The notes under the pieces: model-generated
Database searches by the model: none
What the model was told of the DNA's origin: nothing
The model's input: the letters and a program-made list of their open reading frames with translations, nothing else
Part shown: positions 1 through 5,150 of the stretch, piece by piece
How the letters are laid out: every line of letters starts with the position of its first letter
Position numbering within the stretch: the stretch's first letter is position 1
Position numbers and translations under genes: made by a program
Origin: an uncultured Solirubrobacterales bacterium
Lineage (GTDB): Bacteria > Actinomycetota > Thermoleophilia > Solirubrobacterales > 70-9
Reading direction: 5' to 3'
NCBI GenBank assembly: GCA_937910825.1
Contig: CALEMO010000355.1
Span: 1 to 7,922, forward strand
Length of the DNA stretch: 7,922 bases

Positions 1-1
1 C

Positions 2-400
2 ATGGAGGGCATCGGCTGCTTCGGCTACGCCGACCAGTCCACGGGCCAGTACTACCGGCTCAGACTGAAGGATCCGGCCGTCCTCGACCGCCTGATGGAA
101 GGTCGTTCCGAGGCGTACCGTCACCTGGATGCAGCGATTCTCGAAAAGGTCGTACTCGATGGCCTGCTCGGCATGTCCGAGCAGGACGTGGAAGCAAAAC
201 GTGGGCTCGCCTACGCCAGGAGCGTCGACGAATCTCTTGCCCTGCTCGATACAGGCGACTGCCAAGCTGCGTTCATCCTTCGGGCGACACCAATCGAGCA
301 GGTCCGCGCTGTTGCTGCCGCGGGCGAAACGATGCCGCCCAAATCAACTTTCTTCTACCCGAAGTTGCTTTCCGGGATGGTCTTCAACCCTTTGAGCTGA
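2..400 (+). CDS. DUF1015 family protein, C-terminal part (5' truncated by window edge)
   Basis: This is the last 132 or so residues of a DUF1015 protein, a bacterial family of roughly 400 residues with no settled biochemical function. What shows it is the C-terminal signature MPPKSTFFYPKLLSGMVFNP at residues 111-130, which ends almost every member of the family, plus the segment GCFGYADQSTGQYYRLRLKD near the left edge, resembling the family's glycine/tyrosine-rich strand before its last domain. The frame is open to the first base, so the ATG at base 2 is probably an internal methionine and the gene begins outside the window. It ends in TGA, 41 bases before the adenosyltransferase, and a perfect inverted repeat lies in that gap. 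It may or may not share a transcript with the genes downstream. Family assignment is confident; the function is unknown. Confidence 0.85.
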   Translation: MEGIGCFGYADQSTGQYYRLRLKDPAVLDRLMEGRSEAYRHLDAAILEKVVLDGLLGMSEQDVEAKRGLAYARSVDESLALLDTGDCQAAFILRATPIEQVRAVAAAGETMPPKSTFFYPKLLSGMVFNPLS

Positions 401-418
401 CCCCGAACGGCACTTCAC

Positions 419-440
419 GAGCGATCATCTAGGATCGCTC
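419..440 (+). promoter_or_regulatory. Perfect 8-bp dyad abutting the adenosyltransferase start codon
   Basis: GAGCGATC (419-426) and GATCGCTC (433-440) are perfect inverted copies around a 6-base loop ATCTAG. The right arm ends one base before the ATG at 442. The only Shine-Dalgarno-like bases, AGGA (431-434), lie across the loop and right arm. In RNA this would form a hairpin that could mask the ribosome site or terminate the DUF1015 transcript weakly (there is no T-run). In DNA it could be an operator. The structure is seen; the role is inferred. Confidence 0.5.
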
Positions 441-441
441 C

Positions 442-1008
442 ATGATAAGGATCTATACGAAAAAAGGCGACGACGGGACGACCGGGCTCTGGTACGGCGG
501 GCGGGTCGAGAAGTCCGACAGACGGACCGAGGCTTACGGAACGCTCGACGAAGCTTCATCGGCGCTTGGCATCGCCCGTTCCCTCTGCGGCCCGAATGAC
601 CAGGAGCTGGCCGCCGACATACTGGCGCTGCAAAACGAACTCTTTGTGGCCGGGGCGGAACTCGCGACTGCTCCCGAGGCCGCCGAGCGCCTCGAAGACG
701 GCGTCAGCCGGATCACCGCCGCCATAACCGACGCTCTCGATGCGGAGATCGACAAATACATGGATCGAGTCGACCTGCCGCCGAAGTTCGTGATCCCCGG
801 CGGAAATCAACTTTCCGCCCAGCTAGATCTTGCCCGGACGATCATCCGGCGAGCCGAAAGGAAGACCGTCCTGATCCAGCTCGAAGGGGAACTCGCATCT
901 CTCGAAATCCTCAGATTCCTCAACCGGTCTTCGGATCTCGTCTTTGCGATGGCCAGATTTGCCGACGCCGACGATCCGGAACTCTTCGAAGGTCGGAGAA
1001 AAGCCTGA
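442..1008 (+). CDS. Cob(I)yrinic acid a,c-diamide adenosyltransferase, PduO type
   Basis: This enzyme transfers the 5'-deoxyadenosyl group of ATP to cob(I)alamin or its precursors to make adenosylcobalamin, in the cytoplasm, as a trimer in this family. The 188 residues match the usual PduO/MMAB length. Family motifs appear in order: the N-terminal ATP-binding stretch TKKGDDGTTGL (6-16), AYGTLDEASSALG (31-43), PGG (119-121), the arginine-rich helix ARTIIRRAER (131-140), and FLNRSSDLVFAMAR (159-172). R132, R136, R137, E139 and D165 line up with human MMAB residues R186, R190, R191, E193 and D218; the arginines and the glutamate are disease-linked sites. The histidine common two residues before AR (LHxAR) is Asp129 here, a mild oddity. 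ATG 442 gives the canonical MxxIYTKxGD start. The gene overlaps the OsmC gene by one base (TGATG). It could serve B12 synthesis or salvage. No cobalamin riboswitch fits in the 41-base leader. Confidence 0.93.
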   Translation: MIRIYTKKGDDGTTGLWYGGRVEKSDRRTEAYGTLDEASSALGIARSLCGPNDQELAADILALQNELFVAGAELATAPEAAERLEDGVSRITAAITDALDAEIDKYMDRVDLPPKFVIPGGNQLSAQLDLARTIIRRAERKTVLIQLEGELASLEILRFLNRSSDLVFAMARFADADDPELFEGRRKA

Positions 1009-1391
1009 TGACCCGCGCAACCGTCGTATCGGGAGCGAATTTTCCGAACCGGGTTGAACTGTCAAACGGGCTGAGTGTCACCTTCGATGTTCCGGGCGAC
1101 GAGCCTGGCGCTGGTCCGACGTCGACCCAGGGGGTCAGCGCTTCGCTGGCGGCCTGCACTGCCGGCACCCTGAGGCTCTACGCGGACCGCAAGGGATGGG
1201 ATTTGGACGGTCTGAAAGTCGAGGTCGAGACAACCTATGAGGGACCGAATCCAAAGCTCTTCCAAGTGACGGTCGGCCTGCCGGAAGGACTGGACGATGA
1301 CCAGAGAATCCGGCTCATGCGGGTCGCTGGCAAGTGCCCCGTCCACCGCCTGCTGGCCGAAGCGATCGAAGTAGTCGTGGAGGAAGTTTGA
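1008..1391 (+). CDS. OsmC/Ohr-family protein (YhfA-like thiol peroxidase)
   Basis: The 127 residues match the length of small OsmC-superfamily proteins, cytoplasmic dimers that reduce organic hydroperoxides with a pair of reactive cysteines. Cys50 sits in the conserved helix SASLAACTAGTL (44-55), and Cys110 in GKCPVHRLL (108-116), the YhfA/OsmC-type second cysteine motif. The N-terminal third carries the GP-x-S/T segment (GAGPTSTQ, 35-42) before the helix, as usual. The start ATG overlaps the upstream stop by one base, with GGAG at 995-998, nine bases away. The end overlaps the SDR start by four bases (TTGA). It therefore lies inside a translationally coupled set with the adenosyltransferase and the SDR. 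The true substrate is not shown. Many relatives act on peroxides using lipoyl or other thiol reductants, and a link to protecting reduced cobalamin is only a guess from position. Confidence 0.88.
   Translation: MTRATVVSGANFPNRVELSNGLSVTFDVPGDEPGAGPTSTQGVSASLAACTAGTLRLYADRKGWDLDGLKVEVETTYEGPNPKLFQVTVGLPEGLDDDQRIRLMRVAGKCPVHRLLAEAIEVVVEEV
1379..1390 (+). promoter_or_regulatory. Ribosome-binding site that fixes the SDR start at TTG 1388
   Basis: GGAGGAAG (1379-1386) lies just before TTG 1388 in the last codons of the OsmC gene. TTG 1388 shares TTGA with the OsmC stop (1389-1391). It places the first beta strand and the TGASGGIG motif at the normal distance from the N-terminus for an SDR, whereas the GTG at 1334 would add 18 proline/arginine-rich residues with no SDR counterpart. 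Confidence 0.75.
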
Positions 1392-2188
1392 ACCTCGGGC
1401 TCGAGAACCGCGTCTGTGCCGTGACTGGTGCCAGCGGCGGGATCGGTTTCGAAGTGACCAGGCAACTTTGCTCCGCCGGAGCCAAAGTGCTGATGATCTC
1501 ACGCGACCCGGAACAGCTCGCGGCGATGTCGGAGGTAGCCCGGGCCGAAGGTGGGCAGGCCGGCGTCCTGGTGATCGACATCACCTCCGATCACGCCGGC
1601 GAGCACGTGATCGCTGCGGCAAAGCAGGAGTTCGGCCAGCTCGACGTACTGGTCAATAACGCCGGAACCGCCAAATGGCGCGATCTGGAAGAGGCTCCCG
1701 AAGAAGATTTCCGGGATCAGTTCGAGCTCAGCGCCATGGCCCCGCTCAACCTGATGCGGGCCGCGATCCCGGGGATGCTCGACCGCGGCTGGGGCCGGAT
1801 CGTGAACGTATCTTCTTCGGCCGGCAAGAGACCATCGTCCAAAATGCCGGATTATTCAGTCGGCAAGGCGGCGATGCTAAGCCTCTCGAAACTCTTTGCG
1901 GACGAATACGCCGAGCGCGGAATAATGGTCAACGCCGTTTGTCCCGGCCCAACCGGATCCGAGCTGTGGCTTGAGCCCGGCGGACTCCTCGACCAGTCGA
2001 AAGAACATTCAGGTGCAAACACACGGGAGGCCGCCCGGCAAACGGTCGGCGGCAAGCGTCCGATCGGAAGGATGGCTACACCTGAAGAAATCGCTTCAGT
2101 CATCACTTTCCTTTGCTCCGACCGGGCATCATTCGTATCGGGTGCAGCCTGGAGCGTCGACGGGGGATCGGTCCCCGTGATCCTCTGA
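1388..2188 (+). CDS. Short-chain dehydrogenase/reductase (SDR), 3-oxoacyl-ACP reductase-like
   Basis: From TTG 1388 this gives a 266-residue classical SDR, an NAD(P)-dependent oxidoreductase of the cytoplasm. In order: the dinucleotide motif TGASGGIG (13-20), an acidic residue in DIT (64-66), NNAG (90-93), catalytic Ser143 in VSSSAG, YSVGK with Tyr156 and Lys160, PGP (186-188), and the C-terminal IGRMATPEEIA and VSGAAWSVDGG typical of FabG-like members. RD at 39-40 after the second strand is compatible with NADP(H), but this is not decisive. The Asn of the Asn-Ser-Tyr-Lys tetrad, normally in the motif vNlxG, is Ser115 here (ELSAMAPLNLMRA). The start overlaps OsmC by four bases with a strong ribosome site. 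The next gene begins three bases after the stop, in the same frame. The substrate cannot be read from the sequence. Fatty-acid, quinone or secondary-metabolite reductases are all possible. Confidence 0.9.
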   Translation: MNLGLENRVCAVTGASGGIGFEVTRQLCSAGAKVLMISRDPEQLAAMSEVARAEGGQAGVLVIDITSDHAGEHVIAAAKQEFGQLDVLVNNAGTAKWRDLEEAPEEDFRDQFELSAMAPLNLMRAAIPGMLDRGWGRIVNVSSSAGKRPSSKMPDYSVGKAAMLSLSKLFADEYAERGIMVNAVCPGPTGSELWLEPGGLLDQSKEHSGANTREAARQTVGGKRPIGRMATPEEIASVITFLCSDRASFVSGAAWSVDGGSVPVIL

Positions 2189-2191
2189 GCG

Positions 2192-2761
2192 ATGAACTTT
2201 TCTTCGATCGATCTTTCTGAAAATCTGCTCACCGCACCTGATGCCGCCGGCGTCGTGGCACACGGGAGCCGCGAGGCGGCTGTGCTGGTGCCGATTCTCG
2301 ACTGGCCACGCAGCCCCAAACTGATCTTTACCGAGCGTCATGCCGATCTGAAAAAGCATGCCGGCGAGATCTCTTTCCCGGGTGGGTTGAGCGAAGAGAG
2401 CGATCCGGATCTCGAATGGACCGCGCTCCGGGAGACCCACGAAGAGATAAGCATCAGTCCCGACAGGGTCGAGGTCTCGGGGGCACTGGCTCCAGTCGGC
2501 ACTTTCGTGACCTCATTTCGGATCCAGCCCTTCGTCGGCGTCGTCTCCGGCGACCAGCCACTGGTGGCCAACCCGAGCGAGGTTGCGGCGATTCTCCAGT
2601 TCGGAATCGACGAACTGGTCGACGCCTACGCGATGCGACGACTTGTGCGCCGCGGCGTTCCGATCCGCACTCCGACTTTCGAAATGGACCGGGTCATGAT
2701 CTGGGGCGCAACGGCCCGCATTCTCACGGACTTCCTGATCAGGATCAGGGCGCTTACCTGA
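2192..2761 (+). CDS. NUDIX hydrolase, CoA pyrophosphatase type (NudL-like)
   Basis: Predicted to cleave coenzyme A or acyl-CoA to 3',5'-ADP and (acyl-)4'-phosphopantetheine, in the cytoplasm with Mg/Mn ions. The 189 residues match the NudL family. The CoA-specific motif upstream of the Nudix box is clear: TERHADLKKHAGEISFPGG (47-65), with Lys replacing the usual Arg. The Nudix box follows, with metal ligands in RETHEE (Arg80, Glu81, Glu84, Glu85) and one residue more than the classical G-x5-E-x7-RE spacing, as in other CoA pyrophosphatases. GALAPVGTFVTSFRIQPFVG (97-116) is also a family signature (usually LxPVxS..G..V.PFVG). ATG 2192 lies three bases after the SDR stop and in the same frame, without a visible Shine-Dalgarno, so translation probably depends on ribosomes finishing the SDR. 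It is likely the last gene of the first tightly coupled run. Confidence 0.9.
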   Translation: MNFSSIDLSENLLTAPDAAGVVAHGSREAAVLVPILDWPRSPKLIFTERHADLKKHAGEISFPGGLSEESDPDLEWTALRETHEEISISPDRVEVSGALAPVGTFVTSFRIQPFVGVVSGDQPLVANPSEVAAILQFGIDELVDAYAMRRLVRRGVPIRTPTFEMDRVMIWGATARILTDFLIRIRALT

Positions 2762-2781
2762 CCCGGTCGCCCACCGCTGAA

Positions 2782-2835
2782 CCACCTACTGGCATGCATC
2801 GTTGTCCCTCCGCACCATGGATGCACGCCAGGTGG
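2782..2835 (+). repeat. Long imperfect inverted repeat (hairpin) between the Nudix gene and the ABC pair
   Basis: The left arm at 2782-2800 (CCACCT, ACT, GGCATGCATC) pairs with the right arm at 2820-2835 (GATGCACGCC, AGGTGG): 15 base pairs, one A/C mismatch (2794 with 2826) and a 3-base bulge, around a 19-base loop. It fills the middle of the 98-base gap 2762-2859. No T-run follows; instead the purine-rich GGAGGAGG (2834-2841) follows. It may be a weak terminator or attenuator separating two transcription units, or a leader structure affecting translation of the ATPase. I see no clear promoter in the gap. Confidence 0.5.
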
Positions 2836-2859
2836 AGGAGGCTGAGTACGCTTCAGCCT

Positions 2860-3579
2860 GTGAGGGAATCCGCGGTCGAAATCGAAGACCTGAACGTAGT
2901 CCGGGGCGGCAATTCCGTGATCCCCTCGCTCTCCCTGCGGGTCAGGTCCGGTTCCGTCACTGGCCTGCTCGGCCCGAGTGGCTGCGGCAAGACCACACTG
3001 ATGCGCTCGGTGGTGGGTGCGCAGATCGTCACGGGCGGGAAAATCAGCGTCTTGGGGAATCCGGCCGGGTCGGCCGGGCTGCGCTCCCGGGTCGGCTATG
3101 TCACGCAGGCACCATCGGTCTACGGTGACCTGACCGTCGCTGAGAACCTCAGCTATTTCGCCAAGGTTGTCGGGGTTGAGCAAGGACGAATCACCGAAAC
3201 CCTCCAAACGGTCGGACTCGAGGACTACCTGGAGAGAATCGTCAGCTCGCTGTCCGGCGGCGAGCGGGCGCGGGTATCGCTGGCGAGTGCCCTGCTCAAC
3301 CGGCCCCCTCTGCTCGTGCTTGACGAACCCACGGTCGGTCTCGATCCCCTACTTCGTCAAGGGCTCTGGAGAGATTTCCACCGACTCGCAAGGGGGGGGA
3401 CCACACTCCTGATTTCAAGCCACGTGATGGACGAGGCCGCAGAGTGCGACGACCTTCTGCTGATGCGTGAGGGCCGCCTGTTGCGAAACTGCACTCCGAA
3501 CGAACTCCGCGGGGAGACGGGCGAGGAAGATCTCGGCAAAGCCTTCCTCAGAGTCATCGAGATGGCGAGCGGCACATGA
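2860..3579 (+). CDS. ABC transporter ATP-binding protein (DrrA/CcmA-like, ABC-2 export type)
   Basis: ATPase subunit of an ABC-2-type exporter, acting at the inner face of the membrane with the permease encoded next. From GTG 2860 it has 239 residues with every ABC element: Walker A GPSGCGKTT (38-46), Q-loop Gln83 in YVTQAPSVYGDLTVAENL, signature LSGGE (131-135), Walker B LLVLDEP (151-157), D-loop GLD (160-162) and switch His188 in SSHVMDEA. The last 40 residues carry the short tail usual in DrrA-type subunits. The start is uncertain. ATG 2821 would add 13 residues (MHARWRRLSTLQP), ATG 2794 would add 22, and no well-spaced Shine-Dalgarno supports any choice. GGAGGAGG (2834-2841) is 18 bases before GTG 2860. 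The frame stays open far upstream through the Nudix gene, but that part is a shadow. A run of eight Gs (3392-3399) lies between Walker B and the H-loop. The gene overlaps the permease by ATGA. The substrate is unknown; drug, lipid or peptide export are usual for the family. Confidence 0.9.
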   Translation: MRESAVEIEDLNVVRGGNSVIPSLSLRVRSGSVTGLLGPSGCGKTTLMRSVVGAQIVTGGKISVLGNPAGSAGLRSRVGYVTQAPSVYGDLTVAENLSYFAKVVGVEQGRITETLQTVGLEDYLERIVSSLSGGERARVSLASALLNRPPLLVLDEPTVGLDPLLRQGLWRDFHRLARGGTTLLISSHVMDEAAECDDLLLMREGRLLRNCTPNELRGETGEEDLGKAFLRVIEMASGT

Positions 3580-4313
3580 GCGCCCGGATCACTCTCGCCA
3601 CCGGCCGGCGGGTGCTCGGCCAGATCAGGCACGACCCCCGAACGATCGCCCTGCTCCTGGCAGTGCCGGCGTTGCTGCTCACCCTTTTGCGTTACATGTT
3701 CGACGGCCAGCCGCAGGTATTCCAGTCAATCGGCGCTCCCCTTTGCGGCCTTTTCCCCTTCATCGTGATGTTCCTGATCACTTCGATCACCATGCTCAGG
3801 GAGCGCACGAGCGGCACTCTGGAGCGCCTGATGACCCTGCCGATGTCGAAGCTCGACCTTCTGATGGGCTACGGACTCGCTTTCGGCGTGCTCGCTGCTG
3901 CCCAGGCCATCGTCGTCTGCGCCGTCGGCTTCGGGCTGCTCGGGCTCGAATCTCCCCACGGCGTATTACTGGTCGGAGCCCTGGCGATCCTGAACGCCCT
4001 GCTCGGCATGGCTCTGGGGCTGCTGCTGAGTGCTTTCGCCAGAACGGAATTCCAGGCTGTCCAGTTCATGCCGGCTTTCATTTTCCCCCAGATGCTGCTC
4101 TGTGGCCTTTTTATAACCAGGGATGAAATGGCCCCTGTGCTGGAGGCGGTTTCCTGGCTGCTGCCGTTTACATACGCCTATGACGCGCTCGACCTCGCGG
4201 TCTCACCCGGGCAACTTGATGCCACGCTGATGATCGACGTGGTCGTAGTGATCGGTGCAACGATGGCATCGCTTGCCCTGGGTGCGGTCACGCTGAAGCG
4301 ACGTACGCCCTGA
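3576..4313 (+). CDS. ABC-2 type transporter permease (DrrB-like)
   Basis: Membrane partner of the preceding ATPase. The 245 residues match a single-domain ABC-2 permease. About six hydrophobic segments are visible, near residues 22-39, 53-73, 98-123, 129-153, 162-181 and 219-240. The family hallmark is present: after the second segment comes LRERTSGTLERLMTLPMSK (74-92), the cytoplasmic coupling helix region seen in DrrB/NodJ-like permeases, and near the C-terminus LLPFTYAYDAL (195-205), which corresponds to the conserved P-x-x-Y/A segment before the last helix. The start codon overlaps the ATPase stop (ATGA, 3576-3579), so the two are translationally coupled and should be made in equal amounts. 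No extracellular domain is present, so this is an exporter rather than a LolCDE- or MacB-type system. The substrate cannot be told. Confidence 0.9.
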   Translation: MSARITLATGRRVLGQIRHDPRTIALLLAVPALLLTLLRYMFDGQPQVFQSIGAPLCGLFPFIVMFLITSITMLRERTSGTLERLMTLPMSKLDLLMGYGLAFGVLAAAQAIVVCAVGFGLLGLESPHGVLLVGALAILNALLGMALGLLLSAFARTEFQAVQFMPAFIFPQMLLCGLFITRDEMAPVLEAVSWLLPFTYAYDALDLAVSPGQLDATLMIDVVVVIGATMASLALGAVTLKRRTP

Positions 4314-4326
4314 GTAAGGTAGACGC

Positions 4327-5118
4327 ATGAATGAAGTCCCGTTGCTGACCAGCATTGACGGAGTGGTCACTGCCTCCGGGGAGGCGTTGCTGCCGATGCC
4401 GGACGACGGGCTGTTGCGCGGCGACGGCGTTTTCGAAGTGCTGCGCTCCTACGAGGGCACGCTGTTCGCGCTAGGCGACCACCTTGAGCGCCTCGGGCGA
4501 TCGGCCGCTGCGATCGGCCTCGAGATTCAGCGCGATCCGCTCGAGGCCGAGACAGCCGCGCTGCTCGCCCGGGCGGATGGCGTCGACTGCCTGGTGAGGA
4601 TCGTCGTGACTCGCGGCGGGCGCAGGATAATCGGCCTTGAGAAACTTCTGGTCCACACGCCATCGATTTCCCTGGCGACCGTCACCTACTCACCAACCGT
4701 GATCCTGAACGGGGTCAAGTCCCTTTCTTACGCGGCAAACATGGAGGCCACCCGGATCGCGAAGCGCTCGGGCGCCGCCGAAGCGTTGCTGGTCAGGCCG
4801 GACGGAATTGTGCTCGAAGCGCCGACTTCCGCCCTCTTCTGGGTATCTGAAAGTGGAAGCCTGAAAACGACGTCACTGGAGACGGGGGTTCTCGATTCGA
4901 TAACCCGGGACCGCATCATCGAACACTGTGACGTAGAGGTCGGTGCCTTCCCGATCCGGGACGTGATGACCAGCTCGGAGGCATTTCTCGCTTCGACCAC
5001 GCGCGAGGTTCAAACGGTCGATTCGATCGACGGGGAAAAGATTCCCACGTCCCCCGCTCCGAGAACTCTGGAAGCGGCAAAAGCTTTCGCCGCCGTGCTT
5101 CAGGCCGAGCTGCCCTGA
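4327..5118 (+). CDS. Class IV PLP-dependent aminotransferase (BCAT / D-amino acid aminotransferase / ADC-lyase fold)
   Basis: The 263 residues give a fold-type IV PLP enzyme. Evidence in order: DDGLLRGDGVFEVLR (26-40), the universal N-terminal helix of the family; HLERLGRSA (52-60); the catalytic lysine Lys131 in NGVKSLSYAANM (128-139); LEAPTSALFWV (163-173), where Glu164 is the expected PLP ring-nitrogen contact; LETGVLDSITRDRIIE (184-199), the phosphate-binding segment; and EAFLASTTREVQTVDSIDG (218-236). The Asn common in the segment EgxxsNxF is Ala169 here. Possible activities are branched-chain or D-amino acid transamination, or 4-amino-4-deoxychorismate lyase (PabC, folate pathway). The sequence alone does not decide, though the short length and the PTS/FWV segment resemble uncharacterised actinobacterial class IV enzymes. 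ATG 4327 has a good ribosome site, TAAGGT at 4315-4320, six bases upstream. The gene starts 13 bases after the permease and is the last on this strand. Confidence 0.88.
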   Translation: MNEVPLLTSIDGVVTASGEALLPMPDDGLLRGDGVFEVLRSYEGTLFALGDHLERLGRSAAAIGLEIQRDPLEAETAALLARADGVDCLVRIVVTRGGRRIIGLEKLLVHTPSISLATVTYSPTVILNGVKSLSYAANMEATRIAKRSGAAEALLVRPDGIVLEAPTSALFWVSESGSLKTTSLETGVLDSITRDRIIEHCDVEVGAFPIRDVMTSSEAFLASTTREVQTVDSIDGEKIPTSPAPRTLEAAKAFAAVLQAELP

Positions 5119-5150
5119 TCGGGGATACCGGCGCTGGGCTAGTCCCGATC
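5117..5150. terminator. Possible bidirectional terminator between convergent genes
   Basis: GATCGGG (5117-5123) and CCCGATC (5144-5150) are perfect inverted copies around a 20-base loop. The left arm overlaps the aminotransferase stop (5116-5118), and the right arm lies inside the trxB 3' end (stop at 5139-5141). The converging genes are only 20 bases apart, so the structure would appear at the 3' end of both transcripts. There is no T-run on either side, so intrinsic termination would be weak. The arms are real; the function is inferred. Confidence 0.35.

Noticed and set aside
401..441. Cobalamin riboswitch before the adenosyltransferase
   Set aside because: Only 41 bases between genes, far too short, and no B12-box-like sequence is seen; just a simple dyad.
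1334..1387. GTG 1334 as start of the SDR, giving 18 extra residues
   Set aside because: The extra residues are proline/arginine/serine-rich, lie wholly inside the OsmC gene, and have no SDR counterpart. TTG 1388 has a strong ribosome site and a TTGA overlap.
2416..2859. Long N-terminal extension of the ABC ATPase frame back through the Nudix gene
   Set aside because: The predicted residues are low-complexity Arg/Gly/Pro typical of an out-of-frame GC-rich shadow, and the Nudix frame there is clearly the real one.
2626..3207. Antisense open frame of about 190 residues across the Nudix-ABC junction
   Set aside because: No recognisable domain, composition of a GC-rich shadow, and it is covered on the other strand by two well-supported genes.
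3467..4126. Alternative-frame open frame within the ABC permease
   Set aside because: Arg/Pro/His-rich shadow; the permease frame has clear membrane helices and family motifs.
4497..4519. Direct repeat GCGATCGGCC, two copies 13 bases apart in the aminotransferase gene
   Set aside because: Spacing is not a multiple of three and the copies code for ordinary residues of a family helix; looks like chance in GC-rich sequence.
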